DNA from: a virus
Virus record (IMG/VR): IMGVR_UViG_3300027779_000099
Span: 1 to 30,696 of that record
Direction: 5' to 3' (one strand)
Length of the DNA stretch: 30,696 nt
Shown here: positions 14,849 through 23,227 of the stretch, one piece after another
How the letters are laid out: each line of letters opens with the position of its first letter
Position numbering within the stretch: the first letter of the stretch is position 1
The notes under the pieces: generated by a model
Database searches by the model: none
Told to the model about the DNA's origin: nothing
What the model saw: the letters and a program-made list of their open reading frames with translations, nothing else
Made by a program: the position numbers and the translations under genes

Positions 14849-16738
14849 ATGGCAGATAAATCTCTTTTTGGTAGGCTAACTAAACTCTTTTCTACTGATG
14901 TTGTAATAAGAAATATTGGAGGTAACGAACTTAAAATAATCGATGCTAACCAGATACAACGGTCAGGTAAGTATGAGACCAACTCACTAATAGATAGATT
15001 TAGTAGATTATACGTTAATAATCAACAAAACATCTATAATCCTAATCTAAATTACCAGACACTAAGGGTACAACTATACTCTGATTATGAAGCTATGGAT
15101 ACAGATTCTATTCTAGCATCATCACTTGATATACTATCAGACGAAGCAACAGTAAAGAACGATGTAGGGGAAGTACTATCAATTAAATCCTCAGATGAAA
15201 ATATTCAAAGAGTACTTTATAACCTATTCTATGACGTTTTAAACATTGAGTTTAATTTATGGTCATGGACTAGAAATATGTGTAAATATGGAGATTTCTT
15301 TTTAAAACTGGAAATTTCAGAGAAGTTTGGGGTGTATAATGTACTACCTTACACCGTATATAATGTAGCACGACATGAAGGAGTCGACCCGGAAGAACCA
15401 ACTAAGGTAGAGTTTACAATAGATCCTGATGGATTAGCTACCTCTACAGATCCAAACTTTATACCTAGAAAGAACAGTAAGGTATTAAAACTAGATAATT
15501 ATGAAGTAGCACACTTTAGGTTAATATCTGATACAAATTACCTACCCTATGGCCGTTCTTATTTAGAACCAGCTAGAAAAGTTTATAAGCAATTAAACCT
15601 TATGGAAGATGCGATGTTAATACACCGTATAATGAGAGCTCCAGAGAAAAGAATGTTCTACGTTAATGTAGGTTCAATTCCCCCTAACGAAGTAGAGCAG
15701 TTTATGCAGAAGACTATTAACCAGATGAAAAAGACTCCTTATGTGGATCCTGCAACTGGTCAATACAATCTTAAGTTTAATATGCAAAATATGATGGAAG
15801 ACTTTTACCTACCTATTAGGGGTGGTGATGCTTCTACTCGTATTGAAACTACCAAAGGATTAGAATACGATGGTACAAACGATATTGAATACTTAAGAGA
15901 TAAGTTATTTGCAGCATTAAAAATTCCAAAAGCTTACTTTGGATACGAAGGAGACTTAAGTGGTAAAGCTACTCTAGCAGCAGAAGATATTAGATTTGCT
16001 AGAACAGTAGAGAGAATTCAAAGAATCTTAGAATCTGAATTAACTAAAATAGCTTTAGTACATTTATATAGTCAAGGATATGAAGGAGAGTCATTAACTA
16101 ATTTTGAAATTAAGTTAACTACACCTTCTATTATATACGAACAAGAGAAAGTAGCACTACTTAAAGAGAAGATAGATCTTGCTAACCAAATGAAAGATTC
16201 TAAACTATTCTCATCAGATTATATCTACGAACATATATTTGATATGTCAGAAGATAAGTACAATGAAATGAGAGACCTAGTTAGAGAAGATGGTAAGAGA
16301 GCATTTAGAATCGCACAGTTAGAAGCTGAAGGCAATGATCCTGCTAAGTCTGGAAGATCATACGGTACACCACATGATTTAGCTTCAATGTACGGTCGAA
16401 GATCAACCGCAACTGAAAAAGGAGGAGGCCTTGGTCAAGTACCCCCAGGTTACGAAGATCACCCAGCACCACCTAAACACGGTGAACCAGGCCCAGAAGG
16501 AGGAAGACCAACAGAGAGATTTTCAATACACGGTACTACAGATGCTATAGGAGGAAGAGATCCTTTAGGACAGCATGGTATGCATGGCGGTTTTCCAAGT
16601 GATAATGATCAAGTAAACGAAAACTTCACTACCCAGAAAGTTTATGCCCAAAACGAGGAAACACTTAAACAGTTGGATTTCGTAAAAAGAGAGTCAAATC
16701 TCTTAAAAGAAGACAATATTAAAGATTTAGGTGAATAG
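14849..16738 (+). CDS. Portal protein (gp20-like)
   Basis: The 629-aa portal forms the dodecameric ring through which DNA enters and leaves the head and to which the neck attaches. T4 gp20-like features include LASSLDILSDEATVKN in the N-terminal third, FNLWSWTRNMCKYGDFF, and YLPYGRSYLEPARKVYKQL. The region with MRAPEKRMFYVNVG and KATLAAEDIRFARTVERIQ corresponds to the clip and stem helices. It is longer than T4 gp20 (524 aa), mainly through a Gly/Pro/His-rich tail after about residue 500 (YEDHPAPPKHGEPGPEGG). That tail may be disordered and could carry cleavage or interaction motifs. It is preceded by the TATTTATA palindrome and followed by a second TATTTATA element. Confidence 0.93.
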   Translation: MADKSLFGRLTKLFSTDVVIRNIGGNELKIIDANQIQRSGKYETNSLIDRFSRLYVNNQQNIYNPNLNYQTLRVQLYSDYEAMDTDSILASSLDILSDEATVKNDVGEVLSIKSSDENIQRVLYNLFYDVLNIEFNLWSWTRNMCKYGDFFLKLEISEKFGVYNVLPYTVYNVARHEGVDPEEPTKVEFTIDPDGLATSTDPNFIPRKNSKVLKLDNYEVAHFRLISDTNYLPYGRSYLEPARKVYKQLNLMEDAMLIHRIMRAPEKRMFYVNVGSIPPNEVEQFMQKTINQMKKTPYVDPATGQYNLKFNMQNMMEDFYLPIRGGDASTRIETTKGLEYDGTNDIEYLRDKLFAALKIPKAYFGYEGDLSGKATLAAEDIRFARTVERIQRILESELTKIALVHLYSQGYEGESLTNFEIKLTTPSIIYEQEKVALLKEKIDLANQMKDSKLFSSDYIYEHIFDMSEDKYNEMRDLVREDGKRAFRIAQLEAEGNDPAKSGRSYGTPHDLASMYGRRSTATEKGGGLGQVPPGYEDHPAPPKHGEPGPEGGRPTERFSIHGTTDAIGGRDPLGQHGMHGGFPSDNDQVNENFTTQKVYAQNEETLKQLDFVKRESNLLKEDNIKDLGE

Positions 16739-16742
16739 GCCA

Positions 16743-16750
16743 TATTTATA
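16743..16750 (+). promoter_or_regulatory. TATTTATA, candidate late promoter element for 16767
   Basis: The octamer ends 16 nt before the ATG at 16767. The leader ends CATAATG, as does that of the portal gene. Confidence 0.45.
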
Positions 16751-16766
16751 ATAGTAAACGTGCATA

Positions 16767-17621
16767 ATGAAAATAAAACATTTAAAGCTTAGGAATACAG
16801 GATTAATCTTTGAACTGCTAGTTAAACAGATCGCAGCTGACACCCTATCCTCAAAAGACTCATCTGCAGTAAGTATTATAAAGAAGTTCTACGCAGGTAA
16901 AACAACATTAGCTAAAGAATTTAAGTTATATGAATTTATCTTAAAAAATAAAAACGTATCAACTAATAAAGCAGATAATATAGTATCTACTATTACAGAA
17001 ATATCTAGAAAACTTAATCAAGATACATTAAAGAAGCAGAAGTACGAATTGATAGCAGAGATCAAAAAGAGTTATAATTTAGAAGAGTTTTTTAATATAC
17101 AGGTGAATGAGTATAAGCCTTTAGCAGCACTGTACTGTTTACTAGAAGCTCAAAATAATAATGAATTAGTAGACCCTGAGTATTTAGTTAATAATAGAGC
17201 TACAGTACTTGAACACCTCACAAACACAGATATTAATAAATCAGACGTAGAAGATACAGTTATTCAAGAGTTTGCAAAATACGATAAGGACTTAAAGTTA
17301 CTTACGTTTAAGATCTTATTAGAAAAATTTAATGACAGATATAAAGATTTTTCCCCTGAGCATAAAAACATACTAAGAGAGTTTATCACATCAGTAAACT
17401 CAACAACACGTTTACGAAATGTTGTTAATGAAGAATTAGATAAGATATCTAAAGCAGTTGGAAATTTAATACCCACTATTAAGGATGATGTGATTAAGAT
17501 TAAATTACAAGAAGTAGCTAGAAATATTATACCCCTAACTAATAAAGTTAAAGTTTCTGACACACATCTGGTTAATATAATGCAGTATTATGATCTTATT
17601 AAAGAGTTAAAAACCGTATGA
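16767..17621 (+). CDS. Conserved T4-like head-region protein of unknown function
   Basis: A 284-aa, mostly helical, Lys- and Asn-rich protein. The start KLRNTGLIFELLVKQIA and the motif IIKKFY followed by KEFKLYEFIL recall hypothetical proteins that lie next to portal and protease genes in marine T4-like phages (from memory). In T4 the corresponding place holds gp67 and gp68, the prohead core proteins, so a core or assembly role is a reasonable inference. The N terminus lacks the I-I-x-E tag. It overlaps the next gene by ATGA. No catalytic motif, signal peptide or membrane segment is visible. Confidence 0.55.
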   Translation: MKIKHLKLRNTGLIFELLVKQIAADTLSSKDSSAVSIIKKFYAGKTTLAKEFKLYEFILKNKNVSTNKADNIVSTITEISRKLNQDTLKKQKYELIAEIKKSYNLEEFFNIQVNEYKPLAALYCLLEAQNNNELVDPEYLVNNRATVLEHLTNTDINKSDVEDTVIQEFAKYDKDLKLLTFKILLEKFNDRYKDFSPEHKNILREFITSVNSTTRLRNVVNEELDKISKAVGNLIPTIKDDVIKIKLQEVARNIIPLTNKVKVSDTHLVNIMQYYDLIKELKTV

Positions 17622-17845
17622 GGTTAAGTCAACTTAAAGAAATAATAAGAGAGGTATTGCAAGAGTTAGAAGAAGCAAATACAACCAGCAGTGCTGGAGG
17701 GAGTTATTTAACGCCTCATGCATTTAGTAAGAACGGTAGCGACAATAGAGCTACCAAACAAGCTAAACGTGTTGGGTATACTAAGGTGAAAAAAAAGAAA
17801 AGACCGTACAGTACGAAACTTATAGATTATTTAAACAATGAGTAG
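17618..17845 (+). CDS. Small basic tagged protein, candidate internal head protein
   Basis: The 75-aa product starts MRLSQLKEIIRE, a clear instance of the recurring tag with I-R-E ending at residue 12 and L-E-E soon after before Ala20. The remainder changes character: TTSSAGGSYLTPHAF, then a Lys/Arg-rich end (KVKKKKRPYSTK). A short acidic or neutral leader followed by a basic body is the architecture of T4 internal proteins, which are cut by gp21 and stay on the packaged DNA. It lies between the portal and protease genes, where T4 has its small core proteins. It overlaps both neighbours (4 and 8 nt). Confidence 0.6.
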   Translation: MRLSQLKEIIREVLQELEEANTTSSAGGSYLTPHAFSKNGSDNRATKQAKRVGYTKVKKKKRPYSTKLIDYLNNE

Positions 17846-19619
17846 AACAATCACAGCAACAGAAAAGCATAGAGCCGTAAAAAACGGACTTATGGCCGAA
17901 TCTGAATTTACTAGACAAATGCGTCAACTTTACCCAATGTACATATCAGTACTAAGTGGATTTAAAGATACAGTTCAGATTTTAAAAAATAGAGGAATGC
18001 TTTATGAAGAAGTAGAAGAAGATACTTCACATAACTTCTCACCAGAAGCATTACAGAGAGGAACTAATGCCGAACTTGATAAGAAAGGTATTGACTCTGT
18101 GACTGCATCAGAAAAAGATAGAACCGCTTGTGAAAAAGTGGCTATTAAAAAATTAAAAAAAGACGTATTATATTATTTAAACATACTATCAGGAGATTCT
18201 AGTAAAGTTAATAAGCAGGATAAAGCAGTAGAAACTAAAAGAGGAGCATTGGATGTAGATACTTTTAATGGTCTTAAGAATGCAGAACTTAATGAAGGAG
18301 CAGTAAAGAATAAGATATACGGCTATGCAGAAAGAATAGTGAGTGAATACATAAAACAGAAACAAAATGGTAGTTCCGTTACACTAGAGGATTTATTAGC
18401 TAAGATTAATGCAGAAGATGCTACTAATATGGGAATGGATTATAAGTTCCTTAAAGATCAAGAAGGTAATATACTTAACGCATTGAAAGATATGATGAAA
18501 CCTTCTAATCAAAGATTAAAAACTATACTTAATAGAGGTATAGAAACTATAAAAGCAAAATATCCATCTGTAGCTCATGAAGACATAATTGCATTCATTA
18601 AAACTCATAGAAACGACGTACTAGGAGGAGTTGATATTGCTGACGAATTTGAAGAGTTTGCAGACGCTAATGATATATTAGTAAAAGAACCAAAAGGAGG
18701 TTTAGATAAAGAACCAGGACTAGGAGCTGCATCTATTGCAGATATTGAAGCAATGAAGCACGAACTAGATCCACTTACAGGTAAGAAGATAGTAATGTTT
18801 AAAGAAGACGAAGAAGATAATGCAGTTAACCTTAAACCTTATGAAGTAGGAGATATGTTTTCAAGTGATTTTGATTACACAGGAATGCTTAAAGCAGGAT
18901 TAAGGGTTAGAATTAATACTAATATAGATCAATTAAGAAAACTATATGATTCTTTTGAAGATGTGAATTATCATAGGGAAAATCGACACTTAGGAAGAGC
19001 AATAGACGCAATCGAAGATCAAAATAAATCGGAAGCATTAGATGCTATAAAAGATTTTAAAATAGCTATCTCAAAAACTATTAAAGACATATCCGAAAAT
19101 ACAATCTCAGAAGTAAGAAATCCCCAATCTGAAGATGATTTTGACTCTGAGGATCCAGATGGAAATATGACTAACCAGGAGAAAAGAGCATTAGAAAAAT
19201 TTCATTCGATGGCAGAAGTTAAAGCTGCAGTTAAAGTTGTTATTGAAGGTATTTTAAATGAAGCACAAACAGAAACACTTCAAAAATACATTTCATACGA
19301 AAATAAAGATAATGAAGATTTAGCAGAAAGAATCAGAAACTCAGCTAAAGGATTAACAGATGTATTAGAAGATATGGAAAGATCTTTTCTTAAACACAAA
19401 TCTAAAGTAGAAGGCTACTTAAAAGATGTAGGGTCATTTATGTCACCATCATTAGAGAACGCTTTTAAAATAGACTTAAGAAAAATGAATAAAAATTATG
19501 AAAGAATAACTGGTCCTACGACTAGAAAACTTTCACCTGAGGAATTAGACGCTATCAACAAACAAACTGGAAAAGAGTTAGGCGGGGATGTTTATTCACT
19601 ATCAGAGTCTAAAGAATAA
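17838..19619 (+). CDS. Large helical head-region protein of unknown function
   Basis: A 593-aa, acidic, mostly helical protein between the portal and prohead protease genes. The start region (AVKNGLMAESEFTRQMRQL at about 14-32) looks like a conserved family signature that I have met in phage head regions but cannot name. Internal (L/I)-x-E sites are frequent, including ILNE before Ala474 in a VVIEGILNEAQTE context. The place and composition suggest a prohead core or internal protein that gp21 would process. It overlaps the 75-aa gene by 8 nt, and its end is followed by the protease start 13 nt later. No enzymatic motif is visible. Confidence 0.5.
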   Translation: MSRTITATEKHRAVKNGLMAESEFTRQMRQLYPMYISVLSGFKDTVQILKNRGMLYEEVEEDTSHNFSPEALQRGTNAELDKKGIDSVTASEKDRTACEKVAIKKLKKDVLYYLNILSGDSSKVNKQDKAVETKRGALDVDTFNGLKNAELNEGAVKNKIYGYAERIVSEYIKQKQNGSSVTLEDLLAKINAEDATNMGMDYKFLKDQEGNILNALKDMMKPSNQRLKTILNRGIETIKAKYPSVAHEDIIAFIKTHRNDVLGGVDIADEFEEFADANDILVKEPKGGLDKEPGLGAASIADIEAMKHELDPLTGKKIVMFKEDEEDNAVNLKPYEVGDMFSSDFDYTGMLKAGLRVRINTNIDQLRKLYDSFEDVNYHRENRHLGRAIDAIEDQNKSEALDAIKDFKIAISKTIKDISENTISEVRNPQSEDDFDSEDPDGNMTNQEKRALEKFHSMAEVKAAVKVVIEGILNEAQTETLQKYISYENKDNEDLAERIRNSAKGLTDVLEDMERSFLKHKSKVEGYLKDVGSFMSPSLENAFKIDLRKMNKNYERITGPTTRKLSPEELDAINKQTGKELGGDVYSLSESKE

Positions 19620-19632
19620 TAAAAGAAACAAT

Positions 19633-20211
19633 ATGGCACAATTATTAGTAGACGTTACCCCGTTTAAATCTACACTAACAGAATCCAAAACTAAACCTGG
19701 TATTTTTGAAGTAGAAGGTGTTATGCAAAGAGCTGGATCGACCAATCAAAACGGTAGGGTTTATGACAAGGAAATACTAGTAAGAGAGTCTAAGAGATAT
19801 GTAGATGAGTTCGTTAATAGAGGAAATGCCTACGGAGAACTCGATCACCCAGAATCACCAATCGTATCATTAAAGAATGCTTCACACATCGTAAAAAAAT
19901 TATGGTGGAAAGGAGACGATTTAATGGGCAAGGTAGAACTTCTGAACACCCCTTCCGGAAACATTGTTAAAGAGATTATTAGAGCAGGACATACAATAGG
20001 TATTTCATCAAGAGGAACTGGTTCAGTTGAACAAACAAACGAAGGCGCTTTAGAAGTCCAACCTGATTTTGAATTAGTATGTTGGGACTTTGTATCTAAT
20101 CCATCAACCCATGGAGCATTTATGAATCCTATAGCACTACAGGAAGGTAAGACTAAAGTAAACAAATTCGCATTAGTTGATGCTATTATTAACGATATAT
20201 TACGCGCTTAA
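19633..20211 (+). CDS. Prohead protease (gp21-like)
   Basis: This 192-aa serine protease processes the prohead by cutting scaffold, capsid and internal proteins, typically after (L/I)-x-E. Evidence is GRVYDKEIL at 41-49, [10 protein letters not shown] at 67-76 with the catalytic His72, GISSRGTG at 123-130 with the nucleophile Ser (125 or 126), and the closing DFVSNPST at 152-159. The in-frame ATG at 19588 lies inside the preceding gene, so 19633 ([11 protein letters not shown]) is the better start. T4 gp21 is 212 aa. Its presence here supports the reading of I-I-x-E tags as cleavage signals. The stop overlaps the next start (TAATG). Confidence 0.93.
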   Translation: MAQLLVDVTPFKSTLTESKTKPGIFEVEGVMQRAGSTNQNGRVYDKEILVRESKRYVDEFVNRGNAYGELDHPESPIVSLKNASHIVKKLWWKGDDLMGKVELLNTPSGNIVKEIIRAGHTIGISSRGTGSVEQTNEGALEVQPDFELVCWDFVSNPSTHGAFMNPIALQEGKTKVNKFALVDAIINDILRA

Positions 20212-22064
20212 TGAAGTTACTAAAAATTTTATTAGAATCTTATGAAGACGATTTAATCACTTTTGGATTTGATTTAGACTATATACAAGAAGTAGTTGAT
20301 CACTTAGAAAATAACTATAAAGAAGGGCAAGATTATGAGTTACATGTAGGAAGAGGAGACACTCACCCTAACGCTGTAACTATTAAAAACCCAGCTCTAC
20401 ATAGAGATGCTGATTTAAATGATATGCTTAATGCAGCACAAGGTGATGAAGATAGGTACGATAGTTATGATGATGAAAATCTGAGAGAAGGAGAAGGAGA
20501 TGATCACCACTACATTAAAGTTAAGTCACACGACTATAAGAAAGCTATGGCTATCTTAGATCAAAATGTAGACCCAACCTATGTTAAAATGGAGGTTGTC
20601 GATAACGACGGAGCAGGTAATGTAGTTATATACTTTATATTTAAACATGAATCAGGGTTTGACGATATGTACGATGACCCAGAAGGAAGAGATTCAGAAG
20701 AATTGTATCAAGAACCAGAAGAAGATTCACAAGCATTTGTTTACGATGTTGTAATGGATTTACGAGCAAACGATATTGAACTTGTAGACCAATCTGCAGA
20801 TATGGATGAAGCAATGGATATTAATGATCCAGTTCTTATGAAAATGAGGGCAGCTAAAATGAAAACACTTCGACCAGAACCAACTAGAGGAATAGATAAT
20901 GATGAAGCTTTAAATTTAAGAGCTATAAAATCAGAAATAGAAGACAGAATAACACAGCTATGGATTGATATGGAGCAGGAAGCTGAGCCTGAAGGTGGTC
21001 CAATTGCAGACAGATATGGAGCTGAGCTAAATAAACTTGAAGATCGTTTAGAAAAAGTTCAAAAGCAATTGAGAGATTATGATATGAATGAAGGAAAATC
21101 CGCTAAGGAATTAAAAGCACATATTGCAGCTCTCTCTAAAGCAAGAGCAGCAGCGGCATCTAGCGGTAAAACCACACTACTCAACAGCCTACATAAAGAT
21201 ATATCTAAAGCACAGAAGGAATTAAGAAAACTATCTAATGCTGGAGATATTAGTGAAATTCATGTAGAAGATAATAGAATCTACCCACTACTTAAAAAAG
21301 GAGGGCAACCTACAGACAATCAACCCTATATTCTATTAGATAAAAACCAGAAGAATATTATTGCTTTCACCTCCTTTAAGCAACCATCAGTAGTAAAGTT
21401 TGCTAATGCATACGGTTTTGAGGAAAGTAATTGGCTAGGACAACTTAATAATTGGACTGGTAAGTGCTCAATAGAACACAAAGAAGAACTTATCAAAACT
21501 ATAGCAGCAGCCAATGCAGCAGAAACTGAAAGTAAAGCATCTTGGTATACAGCAGCTGGAGGAATCGGCTCAATCTCAGAGAATGAATTTACACAATTAG
21601 CAACCGCTATTGAAAAAGAATTAAAAGATAAAGCCCCTGTAGAAGAATCAATTGGAGTTGTAGGTGTAATTAGTTATATACTTCTTTCCAATACAGTAGC
21701 AAGTATGGTATCTGGAATGGCTAAAAGAATAGCTAAGAAGCAAGGATGGGAGAATGTAGAGAACAAAGCAGAAGCTATTTACAATTGGACTAGTAAGAAT
21801 GAAGCAGCTTTTATGTCCCCAATAAAAAGAGTTTTATCTGTTATAATGATAGGTAAGTCTAAAAAGTATATAGAACCAGTGACCAAGGGTATTTATGCTG
21901 TACTAATCTTCGCCATGGCAGGACAGTATGGAGGAGAAGCTTTAGCACAGCTAAAGAACTCTAGATGGGGAGCAGGTATATTTAATACTCTCAAGTCCTT
22001 TGTAAAAGGAAAAGAAGTACACACAATCTTCCGTCATATATTAGGAGATTTAGGTCTAAGTTAA
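20211..22064 (+). CDS. Tagged modular protein with hydrophobic C-terminal region
   Basis: The 617-aa product starts MKLLKILLE, an instance of the tag. Residues 99-198 ([19 protein letters not shown], then [13 protein letters not shown]) are a module shared with residues 205-270 of the 833-aa protein. A candidate cleavage site L-R-E before Gly94 lies just ahead of it. The middle (230-345) is long charged helix or coiled coil. Residues 350-450 form a compact domain. Residues 481-503 and 561-580 are hydrophobic, with amphipathic Lys-rich helices around them, which could insert in a membrane. Head packaging and a role during DNA ejection are inferences. It sits between the protease and scaffold genes. 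Confidence 0.5.
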   Translation: MKLLKILLESYEDDLITFGFDLDYIQEVVDHLENNYKEGQDYELHVGRGDTHPNAVTIKNPALHRDADLNDMLNAAQGDEDRYDSYDDENLREGEGDDHHYIKVKSHDYKKAMAILDQNVDPTYVKMEVVDNDGAGNVVIYFIFKHESGFDDMYDDPEGRDSEELYQEPEEDSQAFVYDVVMDLRANDIELVDQSADMDEAMDINDPVLMKMRAAKMKTLRPEPTRGIDNDEALNLRAIKSEIEDRITQLWIDMEQEAEPEGGPIADRYGAELNKLEDRLEKVQKQLRDYDMNEGKSAKELKAHIAALSKARAAAASSGKTTLLNSLHKDISKAQKELRKLSNAGDISEIHVEDNRIYPLLKKGGQPTDNQPYILLDKNQKNIIAFTSFKQPSVVKFANAYGFEESNWLGQLNNWTGKCSIEHKEELIKTIAAANAAETESKASWYTAAGGIGSISENEFTQLATAIEKELKDKAPVEESIGVVGVISYILLSNTVASMVSGMAKRIAKKQGWENVENKAEAIYNWTSKNEAAFMSPIKRVLSVIMIGKSKKYIEPVTKGIYAVLIFAMAGQYGGEALAQLKNSRWGAGIFNTLKSFVKGKEVHTIFRHILGDLGLS

Positions 22065-22092
22065 ATTTAGCTCTGTTTTCCTAATTTCTATA

Positions 22093-22100
22093 TATTTATA
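22093..22100 (+). promoter_or_regulatory. TATTTATA, candidate late promoter of scaffold and capsid genes
   Basis: The octamer lies 95 nt before the scaffold ATG, giving the longest leader among the structural genes. The leader contains two hairpins. Confidence 0.45.
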
Positions 22101-22107
22101 TACGAAT

Positions 22108-22173
22108 ATATCGTCACCTTATACGATATCGAATCAAAAGTATAAACTTTTATTACGTTTACAAATAAACGTA
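22108..22173 (+). promoter_or_regulatory. Structured 5' leader of the scaffold-capsid mRNA (two hairpins)
   Basis: Hairpin 1 is ATATCGT (22108-22114), an 8-nt loop and ACGATAT (22123-22129). Hairpin 2 is TACGTTTA (22154-22161), loop CAAA and TAAACGTA (22166-22173). The direct repeat AAACTTTTA (22144-22152 and 22183-22191) flanks hairpin 2. There is no T-run, so termination is unlikely. mRNA stabilisation or translational control of the most abundant virion proteins is a plausible role. Confidence 0.45.
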
Positions 22174-22195
22174 CAATACCCAAAACTTTTAAAAA

Positions 22196-23197
22196 ATGGC
22201 AAACAAAGAACTATTTAAGCAAGCTATTGCTGAAGCTAAGTCTGTTCGTGAAGCTGCTATTGCAAACGCTAAAGAAGCATTAGAAGAATCGTTAACACCT
22301 CATCTTAAGGATATGTTGGCTGCTAAACTTCAGGAAATGGATGACTCCAATACTGATGAAGAAGTAGTTAATGAAACTGAAGCTGATGTTGACGAAACTA
22401 AAGAAGCAACTAAAGAAGAAGCAATAACAGAAGAAGAACATGATGAAGAAACAGGAATAGAAGCCGAGGATGAATCTGAAGAATCAGAGGACGGAGCAGA
22501 GCTTACCGCAGATCTAGAAGGAGAAGAAGTAGAAGATGACATCAACGTAGGAGATATGAAATTATCAGACCTTAAAGATGTAATCCAAGACTTACTTTCC
22601 CAAGTAGTAGGTGGAGAACAAGAAGAATTAGGCGCAGAGTTAGACGGAGGAGAAATCGATGCAGCACCATTAGATGGAGCAATCGAAGAACCAGCTGACG
22701 AAGAAGAAATCGATCTTGAAGAACTACTTAGAGAATTAGAAGGTACTAACGCAGCTGTTGCAGAAGAAAAAGCAACAGAAGAAGTAGTATCTGAAAAAGT
22801 TACCAACGAAGAAGAAGAAGAAGTTAAAAAAGAAGCAGTAGATGCTGAGTTAAACGAAGCTTTAGACACAGTAAAAAGCTTAAAGACTCAATTATCTGAA
22901 GTTAACACTTTAAATTCTAAACTACTTTACGTTAACAAAATATTCAAAGCTAACAACTTAACTGAATCACAAAAGGTGAACATTATCGCAGCCTTTGATA
23001 AAGCTGAAACAGTAAAAGAAGTTAAGCTTGTTTATGAAACTGTTGCTGGAAATATCGCTAAACCTGTTAACTCAATAAAAGAGGTAAAAGGAATGGCAAG
23101 TAAGGCTACTGGTACAACAGCTAAAAAACCAGGAGTTATTACAGAAGCAAACGAAACAGTTCGTAGAATGCAAAAATTAGCTGGAATAATAAATTAA
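22196..23197 (+). CDS. Prohead core scaffold protein (gp22-like)
   Basis: The 333-aa protein has the composition of a T4-type scaffold: Glu/Asp/Ala-rich, helical and coiled. The start is MANKELFKQAIAEAKSVREAAIANAKEAL cut in two helices, with I-A-E before Ala14, an ideal gp21 cleavage site. A long acidic stretch covers residues 55-215, and a helical C terminus ends with VRRMQKLAGI. The scaffold builds the prohead core and is degraded to small peptides by gp21. Its position just before the capsid gene matches T4 gp22. It has a long structured leader and no Shine-Dalgarno sequence. Confidence 0.85.
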   Translation: MANKELFKQAIAEAKSVREAAIANAKEALEESLTPHLKDMLAAKLQEMDDSNTDEEVVNETEADVDETKEATKEEAITEEEHDEETGIEAEDESEESEDGAELTADLEGEEVEDDINVGDMKLSDLKDVIQDLLSQVVGGEQEELGAELDGGEIDAAPLDGAIEEPADEEEIDLEELLRELEGTNAAVAEEKATEEVVSEKVTNEEEEEVKKEAVDAELNEALDTVKSLKTQLSEVNTLNSKLLYVNKIFKANNLTESQKVNIIAAFDKAETVKEVKLVYETVAGNIAKPVNSIKEVKGMASKATGTTAKKPGVITEANETVRRMQKLAGIIN

Positions 23198-23227
23198 ATC
23201 AATTAATAACCCTTTTATTTTTAAACC

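Noticed and set aside
19588-19632. Earlier start for the prohead protease
   Set aside because: It would overlap the preceding gene and add 15 residues unlike any protease N terminus; the ATG at 19633 fits family length.
22330-22869. A 179-aa Ser-rich open frame on the minus strand
   Set aside because: It is the mirror of the GAA/GAT-rich scaffold gene (Glu/Asp codons read backwards as Ser codons), with no start context and no independent features.
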